IMG/VR virus record: IMGVR_UViG_3300038832_000015
Location: 1-38,618 of that record
From: a virus
Reading direction: 5' to 3' (one strand)
DNA length: 38,618 bases
Every line of letters begins with the position of its first letter. The first letter of the stretch is position 1. Positions 23,931-31,938 of the stretch are shown here, piece by piece. A program made the translations under genes and the position numbers. The notes under the pieces were generated by a model. It saw nothing but the letters and a program-made list of their open reading frames with translations, was not told the origin of the DNA and did no database searches.

Positions 23931-25490
23931 CTACTCGTATAAATCTCTAGACATTTTTATAAACCCAACCTGCATACCTCTACCTGATGCACTTAAAGCT
24001 TGAATTCCCACAAAAGGCAACAAATCTATATCATCAGTCATAATTAAAGATTTTTTCTTAGTATTAGTTTCAGTCACACCACCAGCAGTTGTTGTTGTTG
24101 GCGTAGAGGTTAATCCATATTGAGTATTATCTACAAATACACTAATTCTCCTAGTCTCATCAATAGAAATTCTCAATTTATACACAGTGTTAGCAGCAAC
24201 TGCTATACCTAAATCTGTTATATAATCTGTGCCACTTACACTATACACAAAATGAAGATTACCGTTAGTTGTTAAAGCTCCTAAATCATCATCAGTAGCA
24301 TATAAGAAGTAAGCTTGATTTGCATCTGTAGCATAAGCACCAACTTCTGTTAGCTTTAATCCTGCCCATATAGCGGAATTAGTTATAGTATTTGATGTAG
24401 ATATAGCACAATCAAGTTGTATTCTATTTTCTGTACCAAAAGGAACAGAAGACCAAGCTGAAGAATCAACAGTAGTTGGGATTTCAGTCTCACCATCCCT
24501 AGTTGTTAAAACGGTAAAATCGTTGTCAGTAGTTCCTGTAACTAATTTAATTCCAGCAAAACCATTAGTAGGTCTTCCAGCATTACCGCTTACTTGAACA
24601 GATCCAGAGTTAGTACCACCCAAAACAAAATTTTGATTAGGAGTAATATAAGGATCTATTACAAAAAACAATTTAAACACTTGATCGGCAATATCAGTAC
24701 CATTAGTACCGATACGTATTTTACAACTACCATCAGCTACATCAAGAACCATAACGCTAACTATAGCATTATCAGCTGTATTTACACTTGAATCTACTAT
24801 GGTTACTAAAACTTGAGATGTAGCTCCGTATATATGATCATTGTTAAAAGTAAACTGTACAGTATCTGTAGCAGCTAAATCAACTGATTGCATAGTTATA
24901 ACACCATACTTAGCATTCAAAGTTACAGTAGTTGTAGCACTCGAAGATTGAGTTACTTGAGTGTCTGCTATACCTAAACTTGGAACTTTTTCAAAATACT
25001 CTACAAGCTCAAATCTATTATCTGATTGAGATACAGTACCACTTACCTTAAGATTACCCAAGCCATCAAGAACCATTGATTCAGTTCCAGATGTAGAAAA
25101 AGATATAGCATCATTAGAGTGGTCGTATGATATTCTACCAACATCGTTATCACTAGAATCACCAAAATATATATTACCTGAAGCTGAAGATCCAGAAAGT
25201 ATAGATAATCCAGAATCACCAGAATTTTCTAAAACAATTTGATTAGCAAAAGCACTTGCAGTAACAGAACCAGCACTAGCAGTATAAACATGAAATAAAC
25301 CATCTGGAACTACTCCTCCAGTACCTACACCTACTTTTAAAAACTCTACTTTATCTGTAGATAATTTCATAGATGTAGAATTACCATCTCCAGTTTCAAC
25401 ACCTTTTAAGGTTGTATCAGAAATCTCAGAAGAAGTCTGAAGTATTCTTTGGTATGTCTTAGATATTGCTTTACCTTTTAGTGAACCCAT
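23931..25490 (-). CDS. Tail fibre / receptor-binding-like structural protein
   Basis: A 519-residue Ser/Thr/Gly-rich protein with no signal peptide. The N-terminal part (1-60) is polar. Residues about 105-152 carry a segment of the type IYFGDSSDNDVGRISYDHSN ... MVLDGLGNLKVSGT, a repeating 'value-at-time' motif common in marine phage tail fibres. A beta-rich region follows (about 165-300). The C-terminal third (about 310-519) resembles a lectin/concanavalin-like sandwich, containing WAGLKLTEVGAYATDANQAY and the late segment YKLRISIDETRRISVFVDNT. It sits immediately upstream of the GroES/terminase group and directly downstream (1 bp) of the holin gene. It is one of two fibre-like genes; the other reads the opposite way at 34925. 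Receptor binding is inferred. Confidence 0.6.
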   Translation of the reverse strand: MGSLKGKAISKTYQRILQTSSEISDTTLKGVETGDGNSTSMKLSTDKVEFLKVGVGTGGVVPDGLFHVYTASAGSVTASAFANQIVLENSGDSGLSILSGSSASGNIYFGDSSDNDVGRISYDHSNDAISFSTSGTESMVLDGLGNLKVSGTVSQSDNRFELVEYFEKVPSLGIADTQVTQSSSATTTVTLNAKYGVITMQSVDLAATDTVQFTFNNDHIYGATSQVLVTIVDSSVNTADNAIVSVMVLDVADGSCKIRIGTNGTDIADQVFKLFFVIDPYITPNQNFVLGGTNSGSVQVSGNAGRPTNGFAGIKLVTGTTDNDFTVLTTRDGETEIPTTVDSSAWSSVPFGTENRIQLDCAISTSNTITNSAIWAGLKLTEVGAYATDANQAYFLYATDDDLGALTTNGNLHFVYSVSGTDYITDLGIAVAANTVYKLRISIDETRRISVFVDNTQYGLTSTPTTTTAGGVTETNTKKKSLIMTDDIDLLPFVGIQALSASGRGMQVGFIKMSRDLYE

Positions 25491-25491
25491 C

Positions 25492-25878
25492 TTATTTTTT
25501 CTTTATTTTTTCTATAGACCTACCAGCAAAGTAAGCTCCATATACTGTTATTAATAACGTTTGATATATAGGTATATAACTTTCTTGAATCTCAAATCCT
25601 CCTGCGTTCCCATCAAACACTGACAAAACTACAAAAATTGCAGTTAAAAATATACATATCAAAGGACGAATGTTTTTAGAAAGCCAATTATCAGACTTCA
25701 TATCTGCCTCCCATCGTCTGGTAACCTGTTCTTGTGCTTGTGATTCAGCTTGCATAAGAACCTCTTCCATCTTACGCTTTGCTTCTAGTCTTTCTTCTTC
25801 AGAAGTGCTAAGGTTGTCTATTACATCTCCAACTTGTTTAACAACACCTCCACTTAAAAAATTTAATAGTTTACTCAT
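25492..25878 (-). CDS. Holin, 3TM/GTA-holin-like family
   Basis: A 128-residue protein. Residues 1-60 are an amphipathic/charged helix region (EEERLEAKRKMEEVLMQAES), followed by SDNWLSKNIRPLICIFLTAI. Two hydrophobic segments are clear (about 72-88 and 102-118), and the end is basic (RSIEKIKKK). The 'WLSKNIRPL' lead-in to the first membrane segment is typical of phage 3TM holins (Pfam GTA_holin_3TM). It follows the endolysin gene by 2 bp, as expected for a lysis pair. It would form inner-membrane holes that release the endolysin. A second membrane protein at 32121 is an alternative holin. Confidence 0.75.
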   Translation of the reverse strand: MSKLLNFLSGGVVKQVGDVIDNLSTSEEERLEAKRKMEEVLMQAESQAQEQVTRRWEADMKSDNWLSKNIRPLICIFLTAIFVVLSVFDGNAGGFEIQESYIPIYQTLLITVYGAYFAGRSIEKIKKK

Positions 25879-25880
25879 AA

Positions 25881-26330
25881 TTACGCAAGTTTGTAAGCAG
25901 TATCACCATCTTTATCTTTATACGCTTCTAAAACCTGCTTTCTATTACTATTCTTTTTTAACGATATATGTATCCAAGAAAAATCAAACTCGTTTATCAT
26001 TTGATCAAATTCTAAACCTGAATCTAATATCCAATCATAAATAACTTTGTTATTCATTTTTCCTTTTTCCCAAAACTGGAGATCCAAAGCTTCACCCTTG
26101 CTATGCTGTGAACGATTGCTCCCACCAATTGCACGATTAAGTGACGGGGAACGATAACCACTACTAATCCTGATAGGACCAATAGCGTCACGAAGAGGTT
26201 GTATAAGATTGTCAATGAGCCTTTGCATATTTTCCAAGTGTTTCTCCGACATCTCATTGCTTATACCTAATCTTTTTGCTGTGTTACTATGTTCTATCTC
26301 TGCACGAGAGAAATTTTTACTTAGTTTCAT
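25881..26330 (-). CDS. Endolysin, M15-family zinc peptidase
   Basis: A 149-residue peptidase with the M15 signature. The segment RISSGYRSPSLNRAIGGSNR leads to SQHSKGEALDL, giving zinc ligands His76 and Asp83, and WIHISL gives the third ligand His121 just after an acidic/aromatic FDFSW. It is a single catalytic domain with no signal peptide and no cell-wall-binding domain, as usual for phages of Gram-negative hosts. It would cleave peptide bonds in peptidoglycan (D-Ala-D-Ala or L-Ala-D-Glu type). The C-terminus (KDKDGDTAYKLA) is short and polar. It lies between an exported thioredoxin-like gene and the holin, consistent with a lysis module. Confidence 0.88.
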   Translation of the reverse strand: MKLSKNFSRAEIEHSNTAKRLGISNEMSEKHLENMQRLIDNLIQPLRDAIGPIRISSGYRSPSLNRAIGGSNRSQHSKGEALDLQFWEKGKMNNKVIYDWILDSGLEFDQMINEFDFSWIHISLKKNSNRKQVLEAYKDKDGDTAYKLA

Positions 26331-26339
26331 AATTTAAAT

Positions 26340-26678
26340 TTAAAACGCTTCCATGACTATTTCATCTATAGAGTTTTGAACCTCCTTAAGAGTTGCTTCC
26401 ATAGTCATCATAATATTTGCTTGAAATCTTTTTACTTCTTCATTGTTGTTAAATATAACAATAGTAGGAACAACTACTATTTTATATTCTTTAGACCATC
26501 TTGAGTCAGCAGTTATATCAATTCTTTGAGTCTCGCAGTCTGACAACTTTGACAGCCAAGCTACTTCGTTAGATTTATTAAAACTGGCATTAAACTCAAC
26601 AGCAACCATTCCGTCAGGAAAATCTTGACCGTACATTGTTGATGTTAGAATAAAAAATATAATTAAAAAGTTTTTCAT
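26340..26678 (-). CDS. Exported thioredoxin-like protein lacking the CxxC active site
   Basis: A 112-residue protein with a signal peptide (MKNFLIIFFILTSTMYGQ, cleavage near residue 17-18), so probably periplasmic. The mature part follows the thioredoxin order: strand MVAVEFNA, then helix, strand RIDITAD, then IVVVPTIVIFNNNEEVKRF, with the cis-proline motif at Val70-Pro71. Where thioredoxins carry WCGPC this protein has ASFNKSNE, so the redox site is absent. A single Cys remains (Cys48). It lies 9 bp from the endolysin and 4 bp from the TM/coiled-coil gene. It may be a binding or chaperone-like module acting in the periplasm during lysis or infection. The fold is inferred from motif order only. 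Confidence 0.62.
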   Translation of the reverse strand: MKNFLIIFFILTSTMYGQDFPDGMVAVEFNASFNKSNEVAWLSKLSDCETQRIDITADSRWSKEYKIVVVPTIVIFNNNEEVKRFQANIMMTMEATLKEVQNSIDEIVMEAF

Positions 26679-26682
26679 AAGA

Positions 26683-26967
26683 TTACCTTAACTTATCAAT
26701 CTTCTCCTCCATTCTAATCATTTGACTCTTAATGTCTTTAACGTCATCCTGAGTTGACATAATTGTTTGTCTAATAAGTTGATCTTTCATATCATACTCC
26801 ATACGAGTAATTTCTGGATCAGGAGGAAGAGGTAATTTTTTAGCCTCTGCTATATCTGCTTGCAGTACAAACCAACCACTAATTACTGCAGCCATCGCAA
26901 AACCTATACCTGCTAGTGTTTTTATACTGATCTTTACCGCTGTATCTTCGTTTAATTCTTTCGCCAT
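26683..26967 (-). CDS. Single-span membrane protein with C-terminal coiled coil (spanin- or accessory-lysis-like)
   Basis: A 94-residue protein with a cytoplasmic N-terminus, one hydrophobic segment (about residues 15-36, IKTLAGIGFAMAAVISGWFV) and a C-terminal charged helix with heptad-like spacing (MSTQDDVKDIKSQMIRMEEK). The predicted topology leaves the coiled coil in the periplasm, as in an inner-membrane spanin. Similar small TM/coiled-coil proteins are common beside lysis genes in marine phages. No outer-membrane lipoprotein partner of Rz1 type is visible; the nearby outer-membrane barrel candidate (26970) might substitute. The role is inferred from topology and location. Confidence 0.55.
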   Translation of the reverse strand: MAKELNEDTAVKISIKTLAGIGFAMAAVISGWFVLQADIAEAKKLPLPPDPEITRMEYDMKDQLIRQTIMSTQDDVKDIKSQMIRMEEKIDKLR

Positions 26968-26969
26968 TT

Positions 26970-28067
26970 TTAAAATATTACATAATTAAGACCAACACTA
27001 AAGTTGTGCCACTGTCTGTTCCAATACTTATTGTATCTTCCTTCCACAAATATACCAAAACTTTTATTAAATCTATAACCATAAATTAAACCTAAAGAAT
27101 AGTCAACCCATTGGCCTTCATTAAACTTATGATAAGAGTAAGTATTTTTAGTGTCTAAGTGATATGGCATGATGTTTCCCCAAGTATGAAACCAGAAGTC
27201 TTTTGTGAAATGATAATAGTCCAAACCCATGACAAAAGAATACTCAACTATATTAGATATAGAGTTTCTTTGTTTTTCTACATAATTATTTATAACTTGT
27301 GGTATAACAACTTCTTCCCACACTTCTTGACTGCTGGCTACAAGAACTCCATCAGGCGAAAAGTATTCCCCCCCTAGGGTGATGTTGTACCCCTCTTGAA
27401 GAGCAAGGTATGTATAATGAAGAGTCCCATTATCTAATACCCAGTCTTCTAAAGGATTAAAGCCATAAGGTTCGGCAAGTCTTTGTACTAAACCCCCATT
27501 TAATGAAAGCTTACCGCTCCTTATCTTTAATCTAAATCTTTCTGATGCTTCAAAATATTTTATATCTGCAAAACCATCCTCAAGGTACTCTACTTTACTC
27601 ACCCATTTATCTGCAACATATCTTACAAAGTGATGATGATTAGTGTAGTTTACCCCTAAACGTCTTACAAAATCAGCCTCGAACAAATATTCAAAACCAT
27701 CAACTCTACCAATGGTTGCGGCATCAGAATAAGAGTTTTCCGTACCATTATAAAAAGTGTTGGCTCTGTTCTCATATCCAAATCTTTTAATCTTTCTAAT
27801 ACCAATAGATATATTATAATCAAATGGTGTTTTAATAGTTTCTTCTTCTAAAGATCCAGATGTTACAGACCATATTTGATCATCACCTAATGATGTACCA
27901 CCATTAACTGCAGCGTAAAATGTAGAGTATTTAAATATTTTATGTAAATCTTGAGCTTTACAAGACGGAGCAAATAATCCAAAAAACACAACATAAAATA
28001 AAACTAGTATTACCCAAAATAACAAATACCCAACATCAGGTGTAAAAAATTCTTTTAATCTTTTCAT
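26970..28067 (-). CDS. Predicted outer-membrane beta-barrel protein
   Basis: A 365-residue protein with an N-terminal signal/anchor (hydrophobic about residues 13-33, likely cleavage near CKAQ at 36-39). The remainder alternates amphipathic strands rich in Tyr/Trp/Phe, for example FEYLFEADFVRRLGVNYTNH, ISNIVEYSFVMGLDYYHFTK and VDYSLGLIYGYRFNKSFGIF. It ends in FSVGLNYVIF, the C-terminal aromatic typical of outer-membrane barrels recognised by BAM. It overlaps the T9SS protein gene by 4 bp, suggesting translational coupling. Roles to consider are receptor masking (superinfection exclusion), outer-membrane weakening at lysis, or assistance to the T9SS substrate. A lipoprotein is possible, but the Cys36 context (APSC) is a poor lipobox. 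Confidence 0.65.
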   Translation of the reverse strand: MKRLKEFFTPDVGYLLFWVILVLFYVVFFGLFAPSCKAQDLHKIFKYSTFYAAVNGGTSLGDDQIWSVTSGSLEEETIKTPFDYNISIGIRKIKRFGYENRANTFYNGTENSYSDAATIGRVDGFEYLFEADFVRRLGVNYTNHHHFVRYVADKWVSKVEYLEDGFADIKYFEASERFRLKIRSGKLSLNGGLVQRLAEPYGFNPLEDWVLDNGTLHYTYLALQEGYNITLGGEYFSPDGVLVASSQEVWEEVVIPQVINNYVEKQRNSISNIVEYSFVMGLDYYHFTKDFWFHTWGNIMPYHLDTKNTYSYHKFNEGQWVDYSLGLIYGYRFNKSFGIFVEGRYNKYWNRQWHNFSVGLNYVIF

Positions 28068-31000
28068 TTCTTTAATATGCTTTTAGTAGTAGTTACACCA
28101 TCATATGTTAAACTAAAATAATACACTCCTGAATTTAATAAACTCATGTTTAATTGATTTAAACCTTTTTTAGTATATCTTTCTTTTACGTGTATTACTA
28201 CTTTACCTGCTGAGTCATAAACAACAACCTCTACCTTTCCGTTAGTTAGTATATTTATATAGTCAGTTACGGGAACAGGATACATAACTACGTTATGTCC
28301 TCTCAATAAATCTCTAGTATCTAATGGGCTATCCCAGCTACAGCTCCAGTATAATTCTTGACATTTATCGTCCCACTCATTATTACAACAATAAGGATCT
28401 ACCATTAAAACCCAAGCGTAACATGTGTCATTCAACCAATATGGATTACCAGGACCATCAACACAACCTGCGTCATACAAACAACTACCATCCTCTGTAT
28501 TAGAAAACTCGTTATAATTATGTGCCATCTGATCCATACAGCCTTCCACAATGTCTATACAAGCATCATTATCTGTGTTAGCTGTTTCGTCATAATTAAA
28601 CGACTCTGGATTAGTGCATCCTAATACAATATCAATACAAGAGAAGTCCTCTGTGTTAGCGTTTACACTATAATTAAACGCTGCAGGATCTGTACAACCA
28701 TAGACTACTTCAATACAAGATTGGTTGTCTGCATTTGCAAGAACATCGTAATTAAAAGCAGTAGAGTCCATACACCCATATATAGGAAGAATGCAAGTAT
28801 TATCATCTGTATTTGCTTCAGCGTTGTAATTTAAGGCGTTAGGATCATCGCATCCATATATAAATGATATGCACGATTGATTATCTGTATTAGCTAGAGG
28901 ATTGTAGTTAAACGCTTCACTATCTGTACATCCATATATTACATTAATACAAGAACCATCATCTGTGTTTGCATCTTCGTTATAATTCAACGCAGAAGGA
29001 TTAATACAGCCGTAGTCAAAAGGAATGCAAGATTGATTATCGCTATTTGCAAGTGGGTTATAATTGTACATTGTATTATCTATACATCCGTATATAGGTG
29101 TAATACAAGACCCGTCATCCAGGTTAGCATCTAAAATATAATTTAAAGCTATAGGATTTGTACACCCATAAACTATTCCTTCACAACTCTGGTTATCAGT
29201 ATTAGCTAAAGGATTGTAATTATAGGCTGAAGAATCAGTACAACCGTATATTATATTTATACAAGACCCATCATCAGTATTTGCGTCCTGATTGTAGTTC
29301 AAAGATTGAGGGTTTATGCATCCGTAAATATATTCTAAACAGGTTCCGTTATCTGAGTTAGAAAGAGGATCATAATTAAATGCAGTAGAATCACCGCACC
29401 CAAATACAAAAGAAATACAATTATTGCTTTCTGTGTTTGCTTCTTCATTATAGTTATACATTGTTGCGTCCATACATCCAATAACAACTTCTACGCATAA
29501 CCCGTTATCTGTATTTGCTGCTATATTAAAATTAAACATGCTTGGATCCGTACAACCTTCTATAACATCAACGCAACTTTCATCGTCTGTATTAGCTAAA
29601 GGTTCATAATTAAAAGATGCCTCGTTAGTACATCCATACACGTATGGTATACAATCATCGCTGCTATCTGTAGCTTCAGGCATAAAGTTAATTGATAAAG
29701 GATTAGTGCAACCAACAACTTCAAGTTCATCACAAACTCCATCTAAATCAATATCATTAAGACAATCTCCGTTACAATCTTCGTAAACTTCTACTGGATA
29801 AAAACAACCACCATTGTCTGCGTTAGCTTCTTGGTCATAATTACAAGCCTCAGAATCAGTACATCCTAAATAAATACAATTACCATCGTCTATATTAGAT
29901 TCTGCATTATAGTTCCAAGCCTGGTTGTCCATGCAACCATAAACTATAGCTTCACAACTTTCATCATCAACATTAGCTTCTGCATTATAGTTAAACGCTA
30001 AATCGTTTGTACAACCTAATACAATATCAATACATTCTTCAGATTGAGTGTTAGCAAGAGAATCGTAATTTAAAGCAAAAGGATCTAAACAACCTTCTAC
30101 AACTGGAATACAGTAGTCCCCACAATATGGCATAACACTATATACATGCCAAAAAGGAGCTTGATAAGCTTTTAATATTCCCGCCCCATTATTCATAAAA
30201 GGATTATTTCCCGCTTGTATTGTTATAACATCATTAGAGTTTATTAGTCTAAAAGAATTATGCATTGTTTGGAACTCTACTTCAGCTTGAGTCTGCTGAG
30301 GTTTCCCTATCTCAAAATAATAAATATCTACAGGTTTATCAGTGGATAAAGTTATTTCAAACTCTTGATAATGTTCTCCTTCCCCCACAGTATAAGTTCC
30401 TATAGATACACCACCCTGAACTAAACCTATATAGGAGTCTCCCCATCCATCACCTGCGTCATCCTCTATAATTAAAGTGTAATCACAAGATGGGATTATA
30501 TCATTTAATGTAGCCTCAGGATTGTAATTAAATGAAGATGGATTTAAGCAACCTACAGTGTGTGGGTTTGTACAACTTCCATCATCTACATCTGCAAAAG
30601 GATTATACTCTATATAGTCAGGATCCATGCAGCCATAAACTACAGGTATAGGGCAGTTTTCTAATTGTATAACTCCTGAATATGCTGCGTTACCAAAACC
30701 TGCATCAGGTAAAGACCATAAAGTATCTAAAACCCCGCAAGGTTCTAAGTCACCTAAAATAACAAAATTACCATCTACACCTCCGCTATATAACGACCCT
30801 TGCATACCGTCACCGTATGTATCACTTATTATAAGTTCCACACCAGATTCTGGAGCACACAAACTATAAGATATTGTAGTATTTGCTTGATTGTAATTAT
30901 AAGTGTTGCCTAGAACACTTTCTACTGGTTGTCCTGTAGATATATCAGTAAGAATCCACCCAGTTTCGTTTGGATATTGATCTAGAGTAACTTCTAAAAT

Positions 31001-31408
31001 CATTCTAGCCTCACCATCGCTACACTCTGTATTTATACAGCTACCATTGTCAACCTGCGCCCAAGGGTTATAATTGTTAGCATCTTCATCTGTACAACCC
31101 AATACTGGAAACTGACAAGAATTATTATCAACATTGGCTAGAGAGTCGTAATTAAGAGCTAAGGGATCTATACAACCTAACACTGTGTCTATTGGTGCTT
31201 CACAGTCACCTGCGTCATAACCAAATTCTTCACAATTAAAATCTATAGGGTTACCGTTCCATGTATATGAACCATCGTCACAAAAACCATCACTTAACCA
31301 GTTTTCTGGAGATGGTGTTCCAAAACAGTCAACAAATGTGCTGTCTTGAGAAAATGAGTTAATAGTAATAAATAATAGTAGGTAATTTAATTTCTTTAAC
31401 ACTTCCAT
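28064..31408 (-). CDS. Secreted Cys-pair repeat protein with LNR-like domain and type IX secretion sorting domain
   Basis: A 1114-residue protein. A signal peptide (about 1-20, ending SFSQ) is followed by a Notch/LNR-like segment (Cys28, Cys43, Cys59, Cys69; WLSDGFCDDG...FGYDAGDCE). There are 24 copies of a roughly 25-residue unit of type GCxDxxAxNYNxxANTDDGSC, two Cys each. Two copies precede, and two follow, a beta domain with DTYGDGM (about 131-250). Another domain with DDAGDGWGD spans about 318-430. Twenty nearly contiguous copies run from about 434 to 977, interrupted once by a Ca-binding-like DIDLDGVCDELE. A Cys-rich linker leads to a T9SS type A C-terminal domain (about 1035-1114: MYPVPVTDYINI, VYDSAGKVV, LLNSGVYYFSL, KSILKK). 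It should cross the outer membrane through the host T9SS. These domains are typical of flavobacterial secretomes, so acquisition from a host is likely. The start overlaps the upstream gene by 13 bp. Confidence 0.85.
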   Translation of the reverse strand: MEVLKKLNYLLLFITINSFSQDSTFVDCFGTPSPENWLSDGFCDDGSYTWNGNPIDFNCEEFGYDAGDCEAPIDTVLGCIDPLALNYDSLANVDNNSCQFPVLGCTDEDANNYNPWAQVDNGSCINTECSDGEARMILEVTLDQYPNETGWILTDISTGQPVESVLGNTYNYNQANTTISYSLCAPESGVELIISDTYGDGMQGSLYSGGVDGNFVILGDLEPCGVLDTLWSLPDAGFGNAAYSGVIQLENCPIPVVYGCMDPDYIEYNPFADVDDGSCTNPHTVGCLNPSSFNYNPEATLNDIIPSCDYTLIIEDDAGDGWGDSYIGLVQGGVSIGTYTVGEGEHYQEFEITLSTDKPVDIYYFEIGKPQQTQAEVEFQTMHNSFRLINSNDVITIQAGNNPFMNNGAGILKAYQAPFWHVYSVMPYCGDYCIPVVEGCLDPFALNYDSLANTQSEECIDIVLGCTNDLAFNYNAEANVDDESCEAIVYGCMDNQAWNYNAESNIDDGNCIYLGCTDSEACNYDQEANADNGGCFYPVEVYEDCNGDCLNDIDLDGVCDELEVVGCTNPLSINFMPEATDSSDDCIPYVYGCTNEASFNYEPLANTDDESCVDVIEGCTDPSMFNFNIAANTDNGLCVEVVIGCMDATMYNYNEEANTESNNCISFVFGCGDSTAFNYDPLSNSDNGTCLEYIYGCINPQSLNYNQDANTDDGSCINIIYGCTDSSAYNYNPLANTDNQSCEGIVYGCTNPIALNYILDANLDDGSCITPIYGCIDNTMYNYNPLANSDNQSCIPFDYGCINPSALNYNEDANTDDGSCINVIYGCTDSEAFNYNPLANTDNQSCISFIYGCDDPNALNYNAEANTDDNTCILPIYGCMDSTAFNYDVLANADNQSCIEVVYGCTDPAAFNYSVNANTEDFSCIDIVLGCTNPESFNYDETANTDNDACIDIVEGCMDQMAHNYNEFSNTEDGSCLYDAGCVDGPGNPYWLNDTCYAWVLMVDPYCCNNEWDDKCQELYWSCSWDSPLDTRDLLRGHNVVMYPVPVTDYINILTNGKVEVVVYDSAGKVVIHVKERYTKKGLNQLNMSLLNSGVYYFSLTYDGVTTTKSILKK
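28480..30105 (-). repeat. Tandem ~75-bp coding repeats (20 GCxDxxAxNYN units)
   Basis: Twenty diverged copies of a unit of about 72-78 bp lie head to tail within the T9SS protein gene, with one longer interruption near 29700-29800. At protein level Gly-Cys, Asn-Tyr, Ala-Asn and the final Cys are most constant. At DNA level copies are clearly related but not identical, e.g. alternating units with NPLANTDNQSC and NEDANTDDGSC endings near 28860-29300, suggesting two-unit duplications. Confidence 0.85.
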
Positions 31409-31935
31409 CGTCTTCGTGCTTGTCGGATTCTTGAATTAGGATCGTTTTGAGTCTTTTGACTGCTACGTTTTAATTGACCTAGTGATCTAGCACAATAAGA
31501 TTTACGTCTTTTAGCTGCTTTACTACCAGGCTTTACTTTACCAGTTACTGCAGTTTTAAGCTTGCTACCAGGGTTTGCACGTCTGTAAGCCTTAACACCT
31601 TTCTGTGTCATACCTGCACCAGACTTAGTAGGTCTAAAGTTACCAGACTTAATACTAGTCTTTATACCCATTCCTTTTTTTGCTTTCTTTACTGCTTTCA
31701 CCTTTTTCTTTTTATATCTAGATACTCTGCCTTTAGTGTTTTTCTCAGCTTGAGCTCGTCTTTTTTCTGCTGGTGTAACTTCACTCCAAGTTGAGGGAGT
31801 GTCCTTGCTAACTCTTTTGGTAGGTCTAAAAGTATTCTCTCCACCAGAGTAATCTTTCTTACCTTTAGGTGTCTGCCAGTTTTCTTTAAACCATCTTTTA
31901 AGGTTTAACCCTGCTTTTGTTTTCCTTATAGCCAT
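31396..31935 (-). CDS. Highly basic small protein of a marine-phage family, function unknown
   Basis: A 179-residue Lys/Arg-rich protein. N-terminal residues include RWFKENWQTPKGKKDYSGGE. The C-terminal half has PGSKAAKRRKSYCARSLGQL and ends DPNSRIRQARRRWKC. I recognise this conserved end (KSYCARS ... RQARRRW-C) from small proteins in many marine phages, but know of no function. Charge suggests nucleic-acid contact. It overlaps the T9SS gene by 13 bp and is separated by 3 bp from the next small Lys/Cys-rich gene, so the small genes probably share one transcript. Confidence 0.6.
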   Translation of the reverse strand: MAIRKTKAGLNLKRWFKENWQTPKGKKDYSGGENTFRPTKRVSKDTPSTWSEVTPAEKRRAQAEKNTKGRVSRYKKKKVKAVKKAKKGMGIKTSIKSGNFRPTKSGAGMTQKGVKAYRRANPGSKLKTAVTGKVKPGSKAAKRRKSYCARSLGQLKRSSQKTQNDPNSRIRQARRRWKC

Positions 31936-31938
31936 AGG

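Noticed and set aside
25670-26044. A 124-codon rightward frame opposite the holin and endolysin
   Set aside because: Antisense to two well-supported genes, with a Ser/Leu-rich translation typical of a complement frame.
28480-30105. Regular repeats reminiscent of a CRISPR array
   Set aside because: The unit is about 75 bp, diverged, and stays in one reading frame encoding Cys-pair repeats; there are no constant repeats with unique spacers and no cas genes.
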